From positions 3,472,001-3,536,000 of the forward strand of contig NZ_CP094997.1 of NCBI RefSeq assembly GCF_022869785.1: a DNA stretch of 64,000 nucleotides, given 5' to 3'. The number at the start of each line of letters is the position of its first letter. The stretch's first letter is position 1. The stretch is from Dyadobacter chenwenxiniae. GTDB lineage: Bacteria > Bacteroidota > Bacteroidia > Cytophagales > Spirosomataceae. Below, piece by piece: positions 53,700-62,957 of the stretch. A model generated the notes under the pieces. That model made no database searches. It worked only from the letters and a program-made list of their open reading frames with translations, and was not told the DNA's origin. Both the position numbers and the translations under genes were made by a program.

Positions 53700-55680
53700 G
53701 AACAAAGCCGGACCGTTCGCGAGATCCTTTTGAAGGACATTCGTAACTCGTCAGATTACCTTATCCTGACGGGCTTTACTTCTCTATCCATGCTGTTAGA
53801 TGTATTTGGTGCCAGCAAAATGTAAGCACTAAACTCTGCGGTCCGATTTTAAAGATTATTGAAAAAATAAAAACAGAGACTTATCATTTTAAGGCCATAG
53901 ATCGATTCCACGCGAAAATTTACATTGGCGATCATGCTGCGATTTTGGGTTCCTCTAATTTCAGTAAGTCAGGAACAATCGCTCAAACTGAGGCTAACAT
54001 TAGAGTCGAATAACAATCCAACGCTGCTAGCGAGGATATGTATAAAGACATTAAGCGCATCGGAGAATATTATTTCAGTAAGGGAAAAGACTATAATGAT
54101 GAGTTGATAGCACTGCTTAAAAAGCTATTTAAGGATGCGGATTGGGAGGACAGTTGCCGAAATACTGGAAAGCAAATGGATGCGGGAGTATCCGGTTTTA
54201 TATCAAGCTTTAATGTCGCAAGAACTTTGGCCCTCTCAAAAAATCGGTATTGCTCGCGCTATGAAGATTATGCAGGATCAAGGGCGCGTGCTAATCGCGG
54301 ACCCGACAGGAAGTGGCAAAACAATAGAAGAGAGCTGAGTAAAGTGAACCAGTTGATCAATCAAACCAAGAGTCATAAGAAAATTCTTGCGTTTGATTCT
54401 ACTGTTATCACGCTGGATTATCTACACAAATTACTTTCAGAAAAGCGTCCGGATCTGACAACGATCGTTGCTGCGGGCCACAATACCGGCAACCGAGAGA
54501 AAGTTACCAGACTTTTTGCATTAGAAAATCAGGCAGATGAGAAATTAATTGCGCTTTGTTCCGATGCAATGTCGGAGGGGATCAACCTTCAAGACGCCAG
54601 TTGCCTGGTTTTGCTGGACATGCCCAGTGTATTGCGAATAATCGAACAGCGTATCGGTCGGCTGGAACGCATGGACTGCGAGCACCAAGAGATTACCATC
54701 CTTTGGCCTGACGATTCGGAAGAATTTTCACTGAATGGTGATAAAAGAATGATTGATACGCTCATGGTAACCAAGGCCTGATTGGAAATAATGTGGAAAT
54801 CCCGACCGCTATCTATAATAAACAATTAAGGAATGGTCTGAATACAAAAAATTTTATACAAGCATTTACAGAGTACACCCAAGAAGACTACGGCTGGGAC
54901 GGGGTAAGTGATAGTACGCAGGATCTTTACAGTCTCATTGAAGGGAAGGGCGCGTTAATCGATCGTCGTACTTATGATGAGTATAAAGATGTCGAAGCTT
55001 CGGTAAAAACAGCAATCAGCTTTTTAGAGACAGAGCAGACTTGGAGCTTTTTTGCTTTTAGAGGCAGCACCGCCAAAAGTCCAAAATGGCTGTTAATTGA
55101 TGGTACAAGCAAAAGCTACACTGACTTCTCTGAAATTTCAGAAAAATTAAAGCAATACCTTTCAACTGGCAAGGTCGTTCAGCGAAGGTGGAATGAAGTA
55201 AATACGAAGGAAGCAATGCGACAGGTAATGTATCGGCTCCGCAAACAAGAAAAGGAGCTCTTACCTTGGAAGAAGAAACGGGCATTAGAGCGTGCCGAAA
55301 AAATTCTGAATTATTACGCGACGAACATTTTCAAGTCGGAAGCAGACAACCAAAATGCTGAGAAAATATTAGCTCTTTTCCACCCAGAATATGATGACGA
55401 GAATTATGCAGACCTTGATCAATTCGCGGATTTGTGGCTTAGCATTCTGCTTCCTGAACTGGATAAGTTGAAAGCTGAAATGCAGAGGAAACGGAAAGTG
55501 TACACACTGCGAGATCTTGATCACAAGAATGTCAGCCTGACCTCCGACCATTTAAGCTGGTTATTAGAAAATAGTCAGTATGCTAATACATTGGACGAAA
55601 TGGTTGCGGCTTGTATTATTGGGATTTCGGATAAAACAATGCTGAACCGGGGGAAGAATCATAATAAGGAACGAGAGTAA
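53700..55680 (+). pseudogene. phospholipase D-SNF2-type helicase, broken by frameshifts, a stop and an internal deletion
   Basis: The pieces in order are: TVREILLKDIRNSSDYLILT (53712-53822); a shifted frame with the phospholipase D half-site HAKIYIGD and GSSN; an in-frame TAA at 54011; IKRIGEYYFSKGKDYNDELI; and a shift near 54150 into EYPVLYQALMSQELWPSQ and the Walker A motif ADPTGSGKT. At about 54330 the sequence jumps straight to the helicase C-terminal domain (CSDAMSEGINLQDAS, IIEQRIGRLERMD). After another shift near 54780, LIGNNVEIPTA leads into an open C-terminal region ending at 55680. The helicase motifs between Walker A and domain 2 are deleted. The whole is a dead gene of about 2 kb; the intact family is linked to restriction and defence loci. 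Confidence 0.75.
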
Positions 55681-55724
55681 ATAATGCAATTCACATCGGG
55701 AGAGTCCCGATCACTCAATCAATC

Positions 55725-56078
55725 TTCCGCTTATTTTCCCTGAAACTCTCAAAGAAAAACAGCAGATCGCGGAACGACCAGAATACATTTGGGGCGTCGG
55801 GGGGATAGCCTAATTACTTCTGAGCCAGCACATAACCGCCATGCAGCGACCAAAGATAATCACATCAGGCTTCTGGCGAACTGGCCCTCAGCAATTCTTT
55901 GACCTTTTCACCGTAGGCCTTACACGTAGAGTCCGCAGACTCGGGGGAAGTTTGGTTTGTTCTTCATTAAGATACTTTTTTGGATGGATGGATAAAAAAA
56001 TGCCCTGCCCAAGGTGTCCAGACGAAGTAATCATCGTTCGAGGGACTTTCGCCGACCTCACATCATAACAGGGCGACA
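55725..56078 (-). pseudogene. possible remnant of an unknown gene
   Basis: The 526-base gap between the helicase remnant and the STAND gene holds one continuous minus-strand frame that reads like protein but has four stop codons: GESPSNDDYFVWTPWAGHFF, AYGEKVKELLRASSPEA, CDYLWSLHGGYVLAQK and LGYPPDAPNVFWSFRDLLFF. The final stop is at 55725. The family was not recognised. The rest of the gap shows nothing further. Confidence 0.35.
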
Positions 56079-56206
56079 CTTTCAAGATTTTTCATAAACG
56101 CTACTTTTTTGGAGGTCGCTTATTCGGGAGAAATTTGCTGAAATGCAAATTGAGGGTGGGGGAATTTTCTAACGGTTCATTATTCAATCTTAAAGCATTT
56201 TTTGTG

Positions 56207-58465
56207 CTAGAACGGCAATCTCTCTTTTCCTTCACCCTTCAATCTATTGAAGTATGTCTGGTGATAATCCTCACGGCTTTTTAGTGTTTGAAACTTGTTG
56301 ATAATGTTTTCATATCTTGGATATCCAAGAGGATGATGAGCTTGAATTGCTTTTAATTGCTCTTTACAGCGAAGGTACCTAGGGTACCAACTTATATCTA
56401 CCAAACCTCTTAAGGAAGACTGTTCTTTTAGAAGGAGGATGATTTGGGCATCCAACGTGGCATAAAATTCATCAAACCAAGTCTGACCAAGGTACCGCTC
56501 ATCAAAAAGAATTTCATGTGGAGTAACTGGAATTATTCTAAAAACTAAATTCCAAAAATCAGGATCATTCTTTTTACAGAAAAGCAGTTCTGTAACTATA
56601 TTATATGCATTAGAAAGTCGATATCCGTGTAAAGTAACTTGTTTAAAGAAAAAAATTAGATCACCAACACTCGAACCTCTAAATTTATCTATATTGACGT
56701 GTACTAAGTCAAAAATAACCCCGTTCTGAAAATCTCTATATTGGATACCCCACTGCAACTTAAAACTAATTAAAATATTTGGTGAGTTAAGCCAGATTAA
56801 AATGGCATTTATATCAGCTATTGATATATTTTGGTTAGAAATGATTCTTCGGAACCCAAGTTGCAAACTATCTAAATCACTCAATTCCAAATAGATGTAT
56901 TTTTTCAATATTTCGGGACTAGATCTGTTATTAAATCTAACTAAGCTTAGTAGCTCGAAATTTATATTTTTTATTATTACGTCTCGATAAATATCATTTA
57001 GATTTCCTAAGTATTCAACAAAAAAATCTACCATCGACGGATGAAAAAAACTTATTTGATTACCTTCAATTTTGATAATTGACTCGTCCATATTATAAAC
57101 CTCTCTTTGCAAACTAATGAAAGAATTTCGTCCATAATCGTTACATATATTTTTGTATGAATATTCAATATTCTTTAAATCTGAACGCAGGGAAACTAGG
57201 ATCGAGAGGAGAATACTTTGCTTTTCAATTGATAGGTTAATGAAAATTTTTTCTAAATATTTGAATGGTTTTCCTATATGTCGAAGAAAGAGATGTGCCT
57301 TGAATTCGTCTACATCTTCAAAATACGAACGTACACTTTCTGGGGAAAAATTAACATGCGAAGTCAGCAATTTTAAGCCATTTGGATAAGCAAAGTCACA
57401 ATTAGGAAATTTGATTGTGAAATAGCGCAGCAATAAATTCTCTTTTTCTTCAGGAGTTAGGAAAGACGTATCCACGGTAATTTTCGATAGCATCTTTTCA
57501 ATATTTAAGTCAGAATACTCATCAAATGCTCTAACAATATATTCCCGGCTAGTAAAAACACATTTGTGATTAGAATCCAACAATTCAAACACATCTTCCA
57601 ATTTACGATTAATTTCGTCTGCTCGAGAAGGTTCTATCTCGTGACGACCAAATGTATCATCAAACAAAAATAGTTGCTTCTCTCCCTCAACAAAAAAATT
57701 AAAGAATTTTTCAATATTATCTATCTTATAGGGACAAAAACCTTCCTGAATAAACTTATCCAATAGGATCATTTCCGCAGTAAATGTTTTACCAGTTCTT
57801 GGTGGGCCTGACAATAGTATTGCTGTATTATCCTCGATTTTCACTTTTGCCTCTTCATAGATATTAGTATTTATAAACTTTGCTCGGTTCCTATTAAATA
57901 TGCTTAGCCATGTCTTAACAAAGAGGCTATTTTTTTCGATGAACAAATTTCTAATTATATATTCAAAGTCGGTTGACTTGACTATGGAGGGAAAGCTCCA
58001 TTTAATATAACTATATTTTTCTATTGCACTTTCAAAGTGATGATAATCATATATATAGAAATTAATACTCCTATTTGGCGAATGCTCAGCTTTGAAATCA
58101 ATAAATAGTTCTCTAAGTTCATCGTATTCATTTGCGTTTATCGGCAGATTCGTTACAAGACAATAATTATCAAAAGGTAAATCATGTCGAATAATAACTT
58201 TTCTCAATTCCTTATTGAGATCATTTTTTAAGTCCGCAAATGCTTTTAGATCCGATTTATGCTTCACTTGGAAGATATGGTCCGCTGAATTTTCACCAAC
58301 TTCAAAGAAATGCGTAACACCGCTGTATATTATGTCTCTACCTTTATCTTTTCCGCCATCAAAATACTTTATCGATCGAGATATATCCTCTTGGAGACAT
58401 TTAAACGCAAGCAACTCAAACTGCTGCCAACCCAATATTGCCAGATCAAATTTTACAGAACTCAT
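56207..58465 (-). CDS. Mrr-like nuclease fused to a STAND-type NTPase
   Basis: A 752-residue protein. Residues 1-110 resemble an Mrr-type restriction endonuclease domain (FELLAFKCLQED, GGKDKGRDII with aspartate 44, then IFQVKHKS with glutamine 66 and lysine 68). Residues 165-400 form a P-loop NTPase of the STAND/nSTAND3 type, with Walker A GPPRTGKT (220-227), Walker B LFLFDD (266-270) and a sensor-like CVFTSREY. The helical C-terminal half is probably the sensor. Such proteins often recognise phage components and then switch on a nuclease. The gene is strikingly AT-rich and follows the UDG-like gene by 18 bases, so the two form an operon. Confidence 0.8.
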   Translation of the reverse strand: MSSVKFDLAILGWQQFELLAFKCLQEDISRSIKYFDGGKDKGRDIIYSGVTHFFEVGENSADHIFQVKHKSDLKAFADLKNDLNKELRKVIIRHDLPFDNYCLVTNLPINANEYDELRELFIDFKAEHSPNRSINFYIYDYHHFESAIEKYSYIKWSFPSIVKSTDFEYIIRNLFIEKNSLFVKTWLSIFNRNRAKFINTNIYEEAKVKIEDNTAILLSGPPRTGKTFTAEMILLDKFIQEGFCPYKIDNIEKFFNFFVEGEKQLFLFDDTFGRHEIEPSRADEINRKLEDVFELLDSNHKCVFTSREYIVRAFDEYSDLNIEKMLSKITVDTSFLTPEEKENLLLRYFTIKFPNCDFAYPNGLKLLTSHVNFSPESVRSYFEDVDEFKAHLFLRHIGKPFKYLEKIFINLSIEKQSILLSILVSLRSDLKNIEYSYKNICNDYGRNSFISLQREVYNMDESIIKIEGNQISFFHPSMVDFFVEYLGNLNDIYRDVIIKNINFELLSLVRFNNRSSPEILKKYIYLELSDLDSLQLGFRRIISNQNISIADINAILIWLNSPNILISFKLQWGIQYRDFQNGVIFDLVHVNIDKFRGSSVGDLIFFFKQVTLHGYRLSNAYNIVTELLFCKKNDPDFWNLVFRIIPVTPHEILFDERYLGQTWFDEFYATLDAQIILLLKEQSSLRGLVDISWYPRYLRCKEQLKAIQAHHPLGYPRYENIINKFQTLKSREDYHQTYFNRLKGEGKERLPF

Positions 58466-58483
58466 TTCATAAATTTATAAGTT

Positions 58484-59218
58484 TTAAATTGAAAACCCAC
58501 ATTCAACAACCTCCCCCAAAACCTCCTGATACCGATTCGGCATTTTATTCCGGCGGGAGCCTAGTAATGTTCTGGGATGTTTGGTTTGGAAAGTGCGGGG
58601 CGGCAGAGAACCGTCGCTGGTGGAAAGTCGATATAAATATCCGTCGGGCAAAATGGTTTCGCGCGTAGGCTTGAACACCTCATCGATGCGATGGTCGTAT
58701 TTGGAACCGGTGAGGAAAACCACCACATCTGGTTTTAATATGGAAATTTCAGCTTTCAGCAATTCAAAACCTGCCTTGTTGCGATCTTGCAGCTCGTGTG
58801 ACGGCGTAGTACTGTTGCAATCGAACTTGGATATATTGGTCCAAAGAAATCCATTCGTTTTGTTAGTTACCTCACTGTTACGCCAATTCCCCTGAAAGAA
58901 GAGATTGCGATTAAAATTCCAGAACGGACTACGCAAATAACGAAACGGCTTTCCGTCGCCATAGTCGGCCGACTTGCCGAGATTGAAATCACGGTATTTG
59001 TTTAGTAGCTCTTCGGGACTTGGTTTTAAGTTCATCTGTCCCCAGCTATGGGTCTCCTGTCCGACGAAAAGAATCTTATTTTCCATCACACAATACTCGT
59101 CAAAAACGTGCATTAGCAATGGTGCGGAGACATTGTCATCCCAGGTTTGGGAGTAGATGGATTGGGTGTATGTTTGGTAGAGTTCGAGGAGTTGAATGTT
59201 GAGGGTTTCGGCGGTCAT
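58484..59218 (-). CDS. uracil-DNA-glycosylase-superfamily-like protein
   Basis: A 244-residue protein with the skeleton of the uracil-DNA glycosylase fold: a first active-site-like strand ILFVGQETHSWG (residues 49-60), a central LKPDVVVFLTGSKYD, and a C-terminal FQTKHPRTLLGSRRNKM carrying the HP motif (histidine 214). It is longer and more divergent than housekeeping enzymes. Members of this superfamily appear in defence loci, where they may act on modified or nicked DNA. It is first in an operon with the Mrr-STAND gene. Activity is inferred. A decayed copy of its 3' end lies at 53230-53290. Confidence 0.65.
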   Translation of the reverse strand: MTAETLNIQLLELYQTYTQSIYSQTWDDNVSAPLLMHVFDEYCVMENKILFVGQETHSWGQMNLKPSPEELLNKYRDFNLGKSADYGDGKPFRYLRSPFWNFNRNLFFQGNWRNSEVTNKTNGFLWTNISKFDCNSTTPSHELQDRNKAGFELLKAEISILKPDVVVFLTGSKYDHRIDEVFKPTRETILPDGYLYRLSTSDGSLPPRTFQTKHPRTLLGSRRNKMPNRYQEVLGEVVECGFSI

Positions 59219-59261
59219 GTTAGAGGGTGGGTGAATTGTCTAGTTAGGAAGATTTATATGT
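59219..59261. promoter_or_regulatory. very short divergent control region of the defence-like cluster
   Basis: Only 43 bases separate the start codons of the two divergent operons. No clear promoter consensus could be assigned, so the promoters must overlap or extend into the coding regions, making coordinated control of all four genes likely. Confidence 0.35.
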
Positions 59262-60605
59262 ATGCAAAAACCGGTTAATAAGTTTTTGAAGGATGGCAGT
59301 CTCAACCCAGACTTTATGAAGCAAATCCTCCCAAAAATAACTATGATGACAAAATTTCCGGTTAAAGGATATTGGTTCTTGCCCAATCATGAAGAAAACA
59401 GAATTGCGGGCATTTTAAATGTTGAAGGAGATCGATTCCGGCTTGAGTTATTTGGCTCATTGAACGGGAATTCGCATGACGAATATCTCAGTTCGCTCGA
59501 AAAGGAACAATCGAAAAATACGCCCGCAATTTTTGGACGGGGGGCTAACGGTGAAGGATATTCTTTACTAAACTGTATACCCGGTGCATCCAGTCTTAAT
59601 TTGAATTCAGAGTTCCCATTGACCTCCTTCATCGTTGGTGACATTGTGGCGGGCTGTTTCCTCGAAGACCCAAACGAGGCCATCTTCAAAAAAATTCGTG
59701 TTCAATATTCACATTTGCAAGAATGGCTTGGCTTCACTGGTATAACTCGTACCTCCGTTGATGAATCAGGATTTAGTCTTGAATACAAATATCCTGAACC
59801 GATTGCAATTGCTATCGACGACCAATATAAGTTTACTCTCAACTATAAGTATGATTATCAAGGAAAAGATCAGTACAGACGGGAAATAAACCAGGACGTA
59901 TTCGTAGATATTGAGAGCCAAATTTCCGTTTCCTATCTTGAGTTATCCAAGCAAATTTCACTATTCTGTGACTTTCTATCTCTTGCTACGCTTTCAGAAG
60001 TGAAGGTTGCAGCCATTAAGTTATTTTGGAACATGAAGGGAGAACATGAACACAATCGGCCAATTACTTTGGATGTATTTCTAGAACCACCGTTATCTTA
60101 CACGCCAACAGTAAAGCATTTTTCAAAATTCTTATTTTCATTCAACCAAGTAGATCATTTGGTGAAAAAGTTGCTTGAAAACTGGCTACATATGGATGGT
60201 GATCTTTGGCCGATTCGAAGATACCTTATTGAGAACATCAAGCCCAATAATGTATTTGCGGTGAACAACTTCCTGAACATTGTACAGTCCTTGGAGGGAT
60301 TCCATCGCCGATTTAGATATGCGAAACAAAAAGGCCTTTCAGACAGACTCCTATGCTTACATGATGAATTCTGCCATCTCAGCGTGATTAGCTCGGCTTT
60401 TGTCAATAAGACGGAAATTTTCAAGCAGGTAGTAGACTCGAGACACTATTACTCTCATTTCTACAAAAAGGATAGCGATGACATTCTAGATGGAAAGGAG
60501 TTATATTACGTTACCAAAAAGATCAAACTGTTGCTTGTAGCATGCTTCTTAAACCAAATTGGTTTTGACAACGACATAATAGAAGTTGCCTTGACGAAGG
60601 TTTAG
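59262..60605 (+). CDS. ApeA-like HEPN-domain protein
   Basis: A 447-residue protein. The N-terminal part (KGYWFLPNHEENRIAGILNV and the glycine/serine-rich turn after it) resembles ApeA N-terminal domain 1. The C-terminal part is helical and holds the HEPN RNase motif R-x4-H in SRHYYSHF (arginine 394, histidine 399). ApeA was described as a single-gene abortive-infection protein against phage. By that analogy this protein would cut RNA upon infection. It is followed by the GHKL-nuclease gene after 71 bases on the same strand, which suggests a joint function not required for known ApeA. Confidence 0.75.
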   Translation: MQKPVNKFLKDGSLNPDFMKQILPKITMMTKFPVKGYWFLPNHEENRIAGILNVEGDRFRLELFGSLNGNSHDEYLSSLEKEQSKNTPAIFGRGANGEGYSLLNCIPGASSLNLNSEFPLTSFIVGDIVAGCFLEDPNEAIFKKIRVQYSHLQEWLGFTGITRTSVDESGFSLEYKYPEPIAIAIDDQYKFTLNYKYDYQGKDQYRREINQDVFVDIESQISVSYLELSKQISLFCDFLSLATLSEVKVAAIKLFWNMKGEHEHNRPITLDVFLEPPLSYTPTVKHFSKFLFSFNQVDHLVKKLLENWLHMDGDLWPIRRYLIENIKPNNVFAVNNFLNIVQSLEGFHRRFRYAKQKGLSDRLLCLHDEFCHLSVISSAFVNKTEIFKQVVDSRHYYSHFYKKDSDDILDGKELYYVTKKIKLLLVACFLNQIGFDNDIIEVALTKV

Positions 60606-60676
60606 GATATACAATAACCTCATGATCAAGCTAATCCAGCAAACTTGGCATACAATCAGAAATCAGCCTGTAAACC

Positions 60677-62701
60677 GTGAGAAATAGACTAGAAATAAGC
60701 TCAAAGGGAATTAAAAAAATTCTTCGCAATTACAACGCACAACTGTCGATTGCCGAATATATATGGAATGGATTTGACGCAGATGCGACTATTGTAAATC
60801 TCAAGTATTCTATTGACGCCTTCGAAAATATAAATGAAGTCAGAATTACGGACAACGGATATGGCATTGACTTCGAAAAGCTCCCTGTCAAATTTGTGCC
60901 CTTTTATGAGTCTGAAAAGGCGATAGAAATATCCTCCCCAAAACATCATTCTGCAACGCATGGAAAGAATGGCGTGGGACGTCTCACATTCTTTACATTT
61001 GCCCACAACGCAAGATGGACAACGGCGTTCGAGACAAAGAACGGACTTGCAAGTGGGACAGTTGAAATTGGCGTATCCGGCTTGCATACATACAACGCAG
61101 TCCAACATAATTCTCCAATAACTAGTCTATCTGGAACTGAGGTTTTATTTTACAATGTGTTCATTTCCAAGGAAGTAATGGAGAATTCGGTGATTCCATT
61201 TTTAGTCTCCGAATTTTGCTGGTTTCTTGAATTGAACAAAGCAAAGGGGTTCAGGATTATTGTCAATGACGCTGATTTAGATTACATTAACAACATTCTC
61301 GACTACCAAGAAACACAAACACTAATCTATGAGGCTACGGGTACTGTATTCACGTTCAAGTATGTGCAGTGGAAAGAGACACTTCATAAAGAGCTTTCCA
61401 AGTTTTATTTTCTTTCCAGTGCTGGAGACGAGGTATATAAAGATTTTACAACACTAAATAAGAAAGGTGACGAGTTTTATCACAGCGTCTACATTCAAAG
61501 TGATATTTTTGACAACTTCGATTTCGGAAGTTCAGAATCATCACCTCAGCTAAGTTTGCTTAGCAAGGCAAAATCTTCACTTGAATACAAATTTTTGCTT
61601 TTTGAGATCACCAAATATTTACGTGAGAAGCGGAAGCCATTCCTCAGGGAATACGGTGCGAAACTGGTTCAACAATACGAGCAAGATGGAATAATGCCCA
61701 TATATCGAAATGAATGGGAAAAAATCTTCAAAAAATCTTTGCTTGAAGAAACGATCATTGGACTCTATGAGGTGCAACCTAAACTCTTTATTAGTCTGAA
61801 CACTGATCAGAAGAAAACATTTGTCAGATTACTGGATTTGCTGCTCGACTCAAATGAAAGGGATAATTTGCTGAGAATAATTGATGAAGTTGTGGATCTT
61901 GATACGGAGGAAAGGAACGACTTTGTGGAGTTATTCAAAACCACGAAGCTTAACAGAATTGTTGAATGCATTAAGCTAATTGAGGATCGATACAAAACAT
62001 ATTATCATCTAAGAGATTTGGTATTTAGCGCTGATCTCAAAGCAAACGAGGTCAATCATTTACAAAAGGTTATTGAAAATCATTATTGGCTTTTCGGAGA
62101 ACAATATCACTTAGTCACAGCAGCCGAACCAAAGTTTGATGAAGCTTTAAGACGATATCACTATTTGTTATATAAAGAGGATACTGATCATAAGCTCGAC
62201 CATCCTCATAAATACAAAGAAATGGACATATTTATGTGCAGACAAAATGTTCAGACAAATAGAATTGAAAATATTGTAGTTGAATTAAAACACCCGAAAA
62301 TTAGGCTAGGACTGAGCCAGTATGGGCAAGTGGATAAGTATTTACAGACAATCCTAAATGAGCCAATGTTCAATGCGCCTAATATGTCTTGGGAATTCTA
62401 TTTGATTGGAAACGAGTTTGACAATACAGGATTTATAAAAAAACTGATAGAGACGAATGCTAACCATGGAATTGAATCATTGGTGCATTGGTCTGATAAG
62501 GGACGTATTAAAGTTTATGTTAAGAAATGGAGCCAGATATTCGCCGAATTTGAGATGAAGCACAAGTTCTTAAATGACAAGCTCTTATTGGAGAGGACAC
62601 ATTTAATGATCAATCCTGAGAATGCTGATAATATTATAAAAATGGCTGCACTGAACTCAGCGGTTCAACCTGAGGAAGTGAATTTGCCCAAACTTGCGTA
62701 A
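60677..62701 (+). CDS. GHKL ATPase fused to a PD-(D/E)XK-like nuclease
   Basis: A 674-residue protein starting at a GTG. The first 110 residues carry all GHKL (Hsp90/MutL/MORC-type) ATP-site motifs: SIAEYIWNGFDADA (glutamate 27, asparagine 31), ITDNGYGID (aspartate 59) and GKNGVGRL (96-103). A long helical linker (about 300-470) follows. The C-terminal region has NHYWLFGEQYHLV, KEMDIFM (aspartate 517) and VVELKHP (glutamate 536, lysine 538), a PD-(D/E)XK nuclease pattern reminiscent of Shedu-type domains. ATP-driven clamp closure could control DNA cutting; that is inference. A type I methylase remnant follows directly. Confidence 0.75.
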   Translation: MRNRLEISSKGIKKILRNYNAQLSIAEYIWNGFDADATIVNLKYSIDAFENINEVRITDNGYGIDFEKLPVKFVPFYESEKAIEISSPKHHSATHGKNGVGRLTFFTFAHNARWTTAFETKNGLASGTVEIGVSGLHTYNAVQHNSPITSLSGTEVLFYNVFISKEVMENSVIPFLVSEFCWFLELNKAKGFRIIVNDADLDYINNILDYQETQTLIYEATGTVFTFKYVQWKETLHKELSKFYFLSSAGDEVYKDFTTLNKKGDEFYHSVYIQSDIFDNFDFGSSESSPQLSLLSKAKSSLEYKFLLFEITKYLREKRKPFLREYGAKLVQQYEQDGIMPIYRNEWEKIFKKSLLEETIIGLYEVQPKLFISLNTDQKKTFVRLLDLLLDSNERDNLLRIIDEVVDLDTEERNDFVELFKTTKLNRIVECIKLIEDRYKTYYHLRDLVFSADLKANEVNHLQKVIENHYWLFGEQYHLVTAAEPKFDEALRRYHYLLYKEDTDHKLDHPHKYKEMDIFMCRQNVQTNRIENIVVELKHPKIRLGLSQYGQVDKYLQTILNEPMFNAPNMSWEFYLIGNEFDNTGFIKKLIETNANHGIESLVHWSDKGRIKVYVKKWSQIFAEFEMKHKFLNDKLLLERTHLMINPENADNIIKMAALNSAVQPEEVNLPKLA

Positions 62702-62850
62702 TCTGGCTAAAAGACAATAGCTTGACAGACCTGGATAATTTGCCTGATCCTGACATTTTTGCCAATGATATTATTGAGAATTTGGAAGCAGGAATTGAGA
62801 GTTTTAAGGAAATTATGTGGTCAATTAATACGGATAGGCAACGAAGTCGG
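62702..62850 (+). pseudogene. C-terminal remnant of a type I restriction methylase (HsdM-like)
   Basis: Starting right at the stop of the GHKL gene, an open frame without a proper start encodes WLKDNSLTDLDNLPDPDIFA, then NDIIENLEAGIESFKEI. This is the characteristic end of type I modification subunits. The frame then runs into unrelated sequence up to 62925. It shows that a type I restriction-modification locus once lay here and was replaced or deleted. Confidence 0.65.
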
Positions 62851-62957
62851 CACGTTGAAAGCGGCTGCAAGCATGTATTGATCGCTGGGGTGATGCAGAA
62901 TAGCGAAGCCGAGTTCTTCAAGTAGCAGCCAAAGCGAAAAAAGCTTCGTTCATTGGA

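Noticed and set aside
54793..55680. Separate intact gene for the open frame after the helicase remnant
   Set aside because: In the preceding frame LIGNNVEIPTA joins it directly to the helicase C-terminal domain, so it is the tail of the same broken gene.
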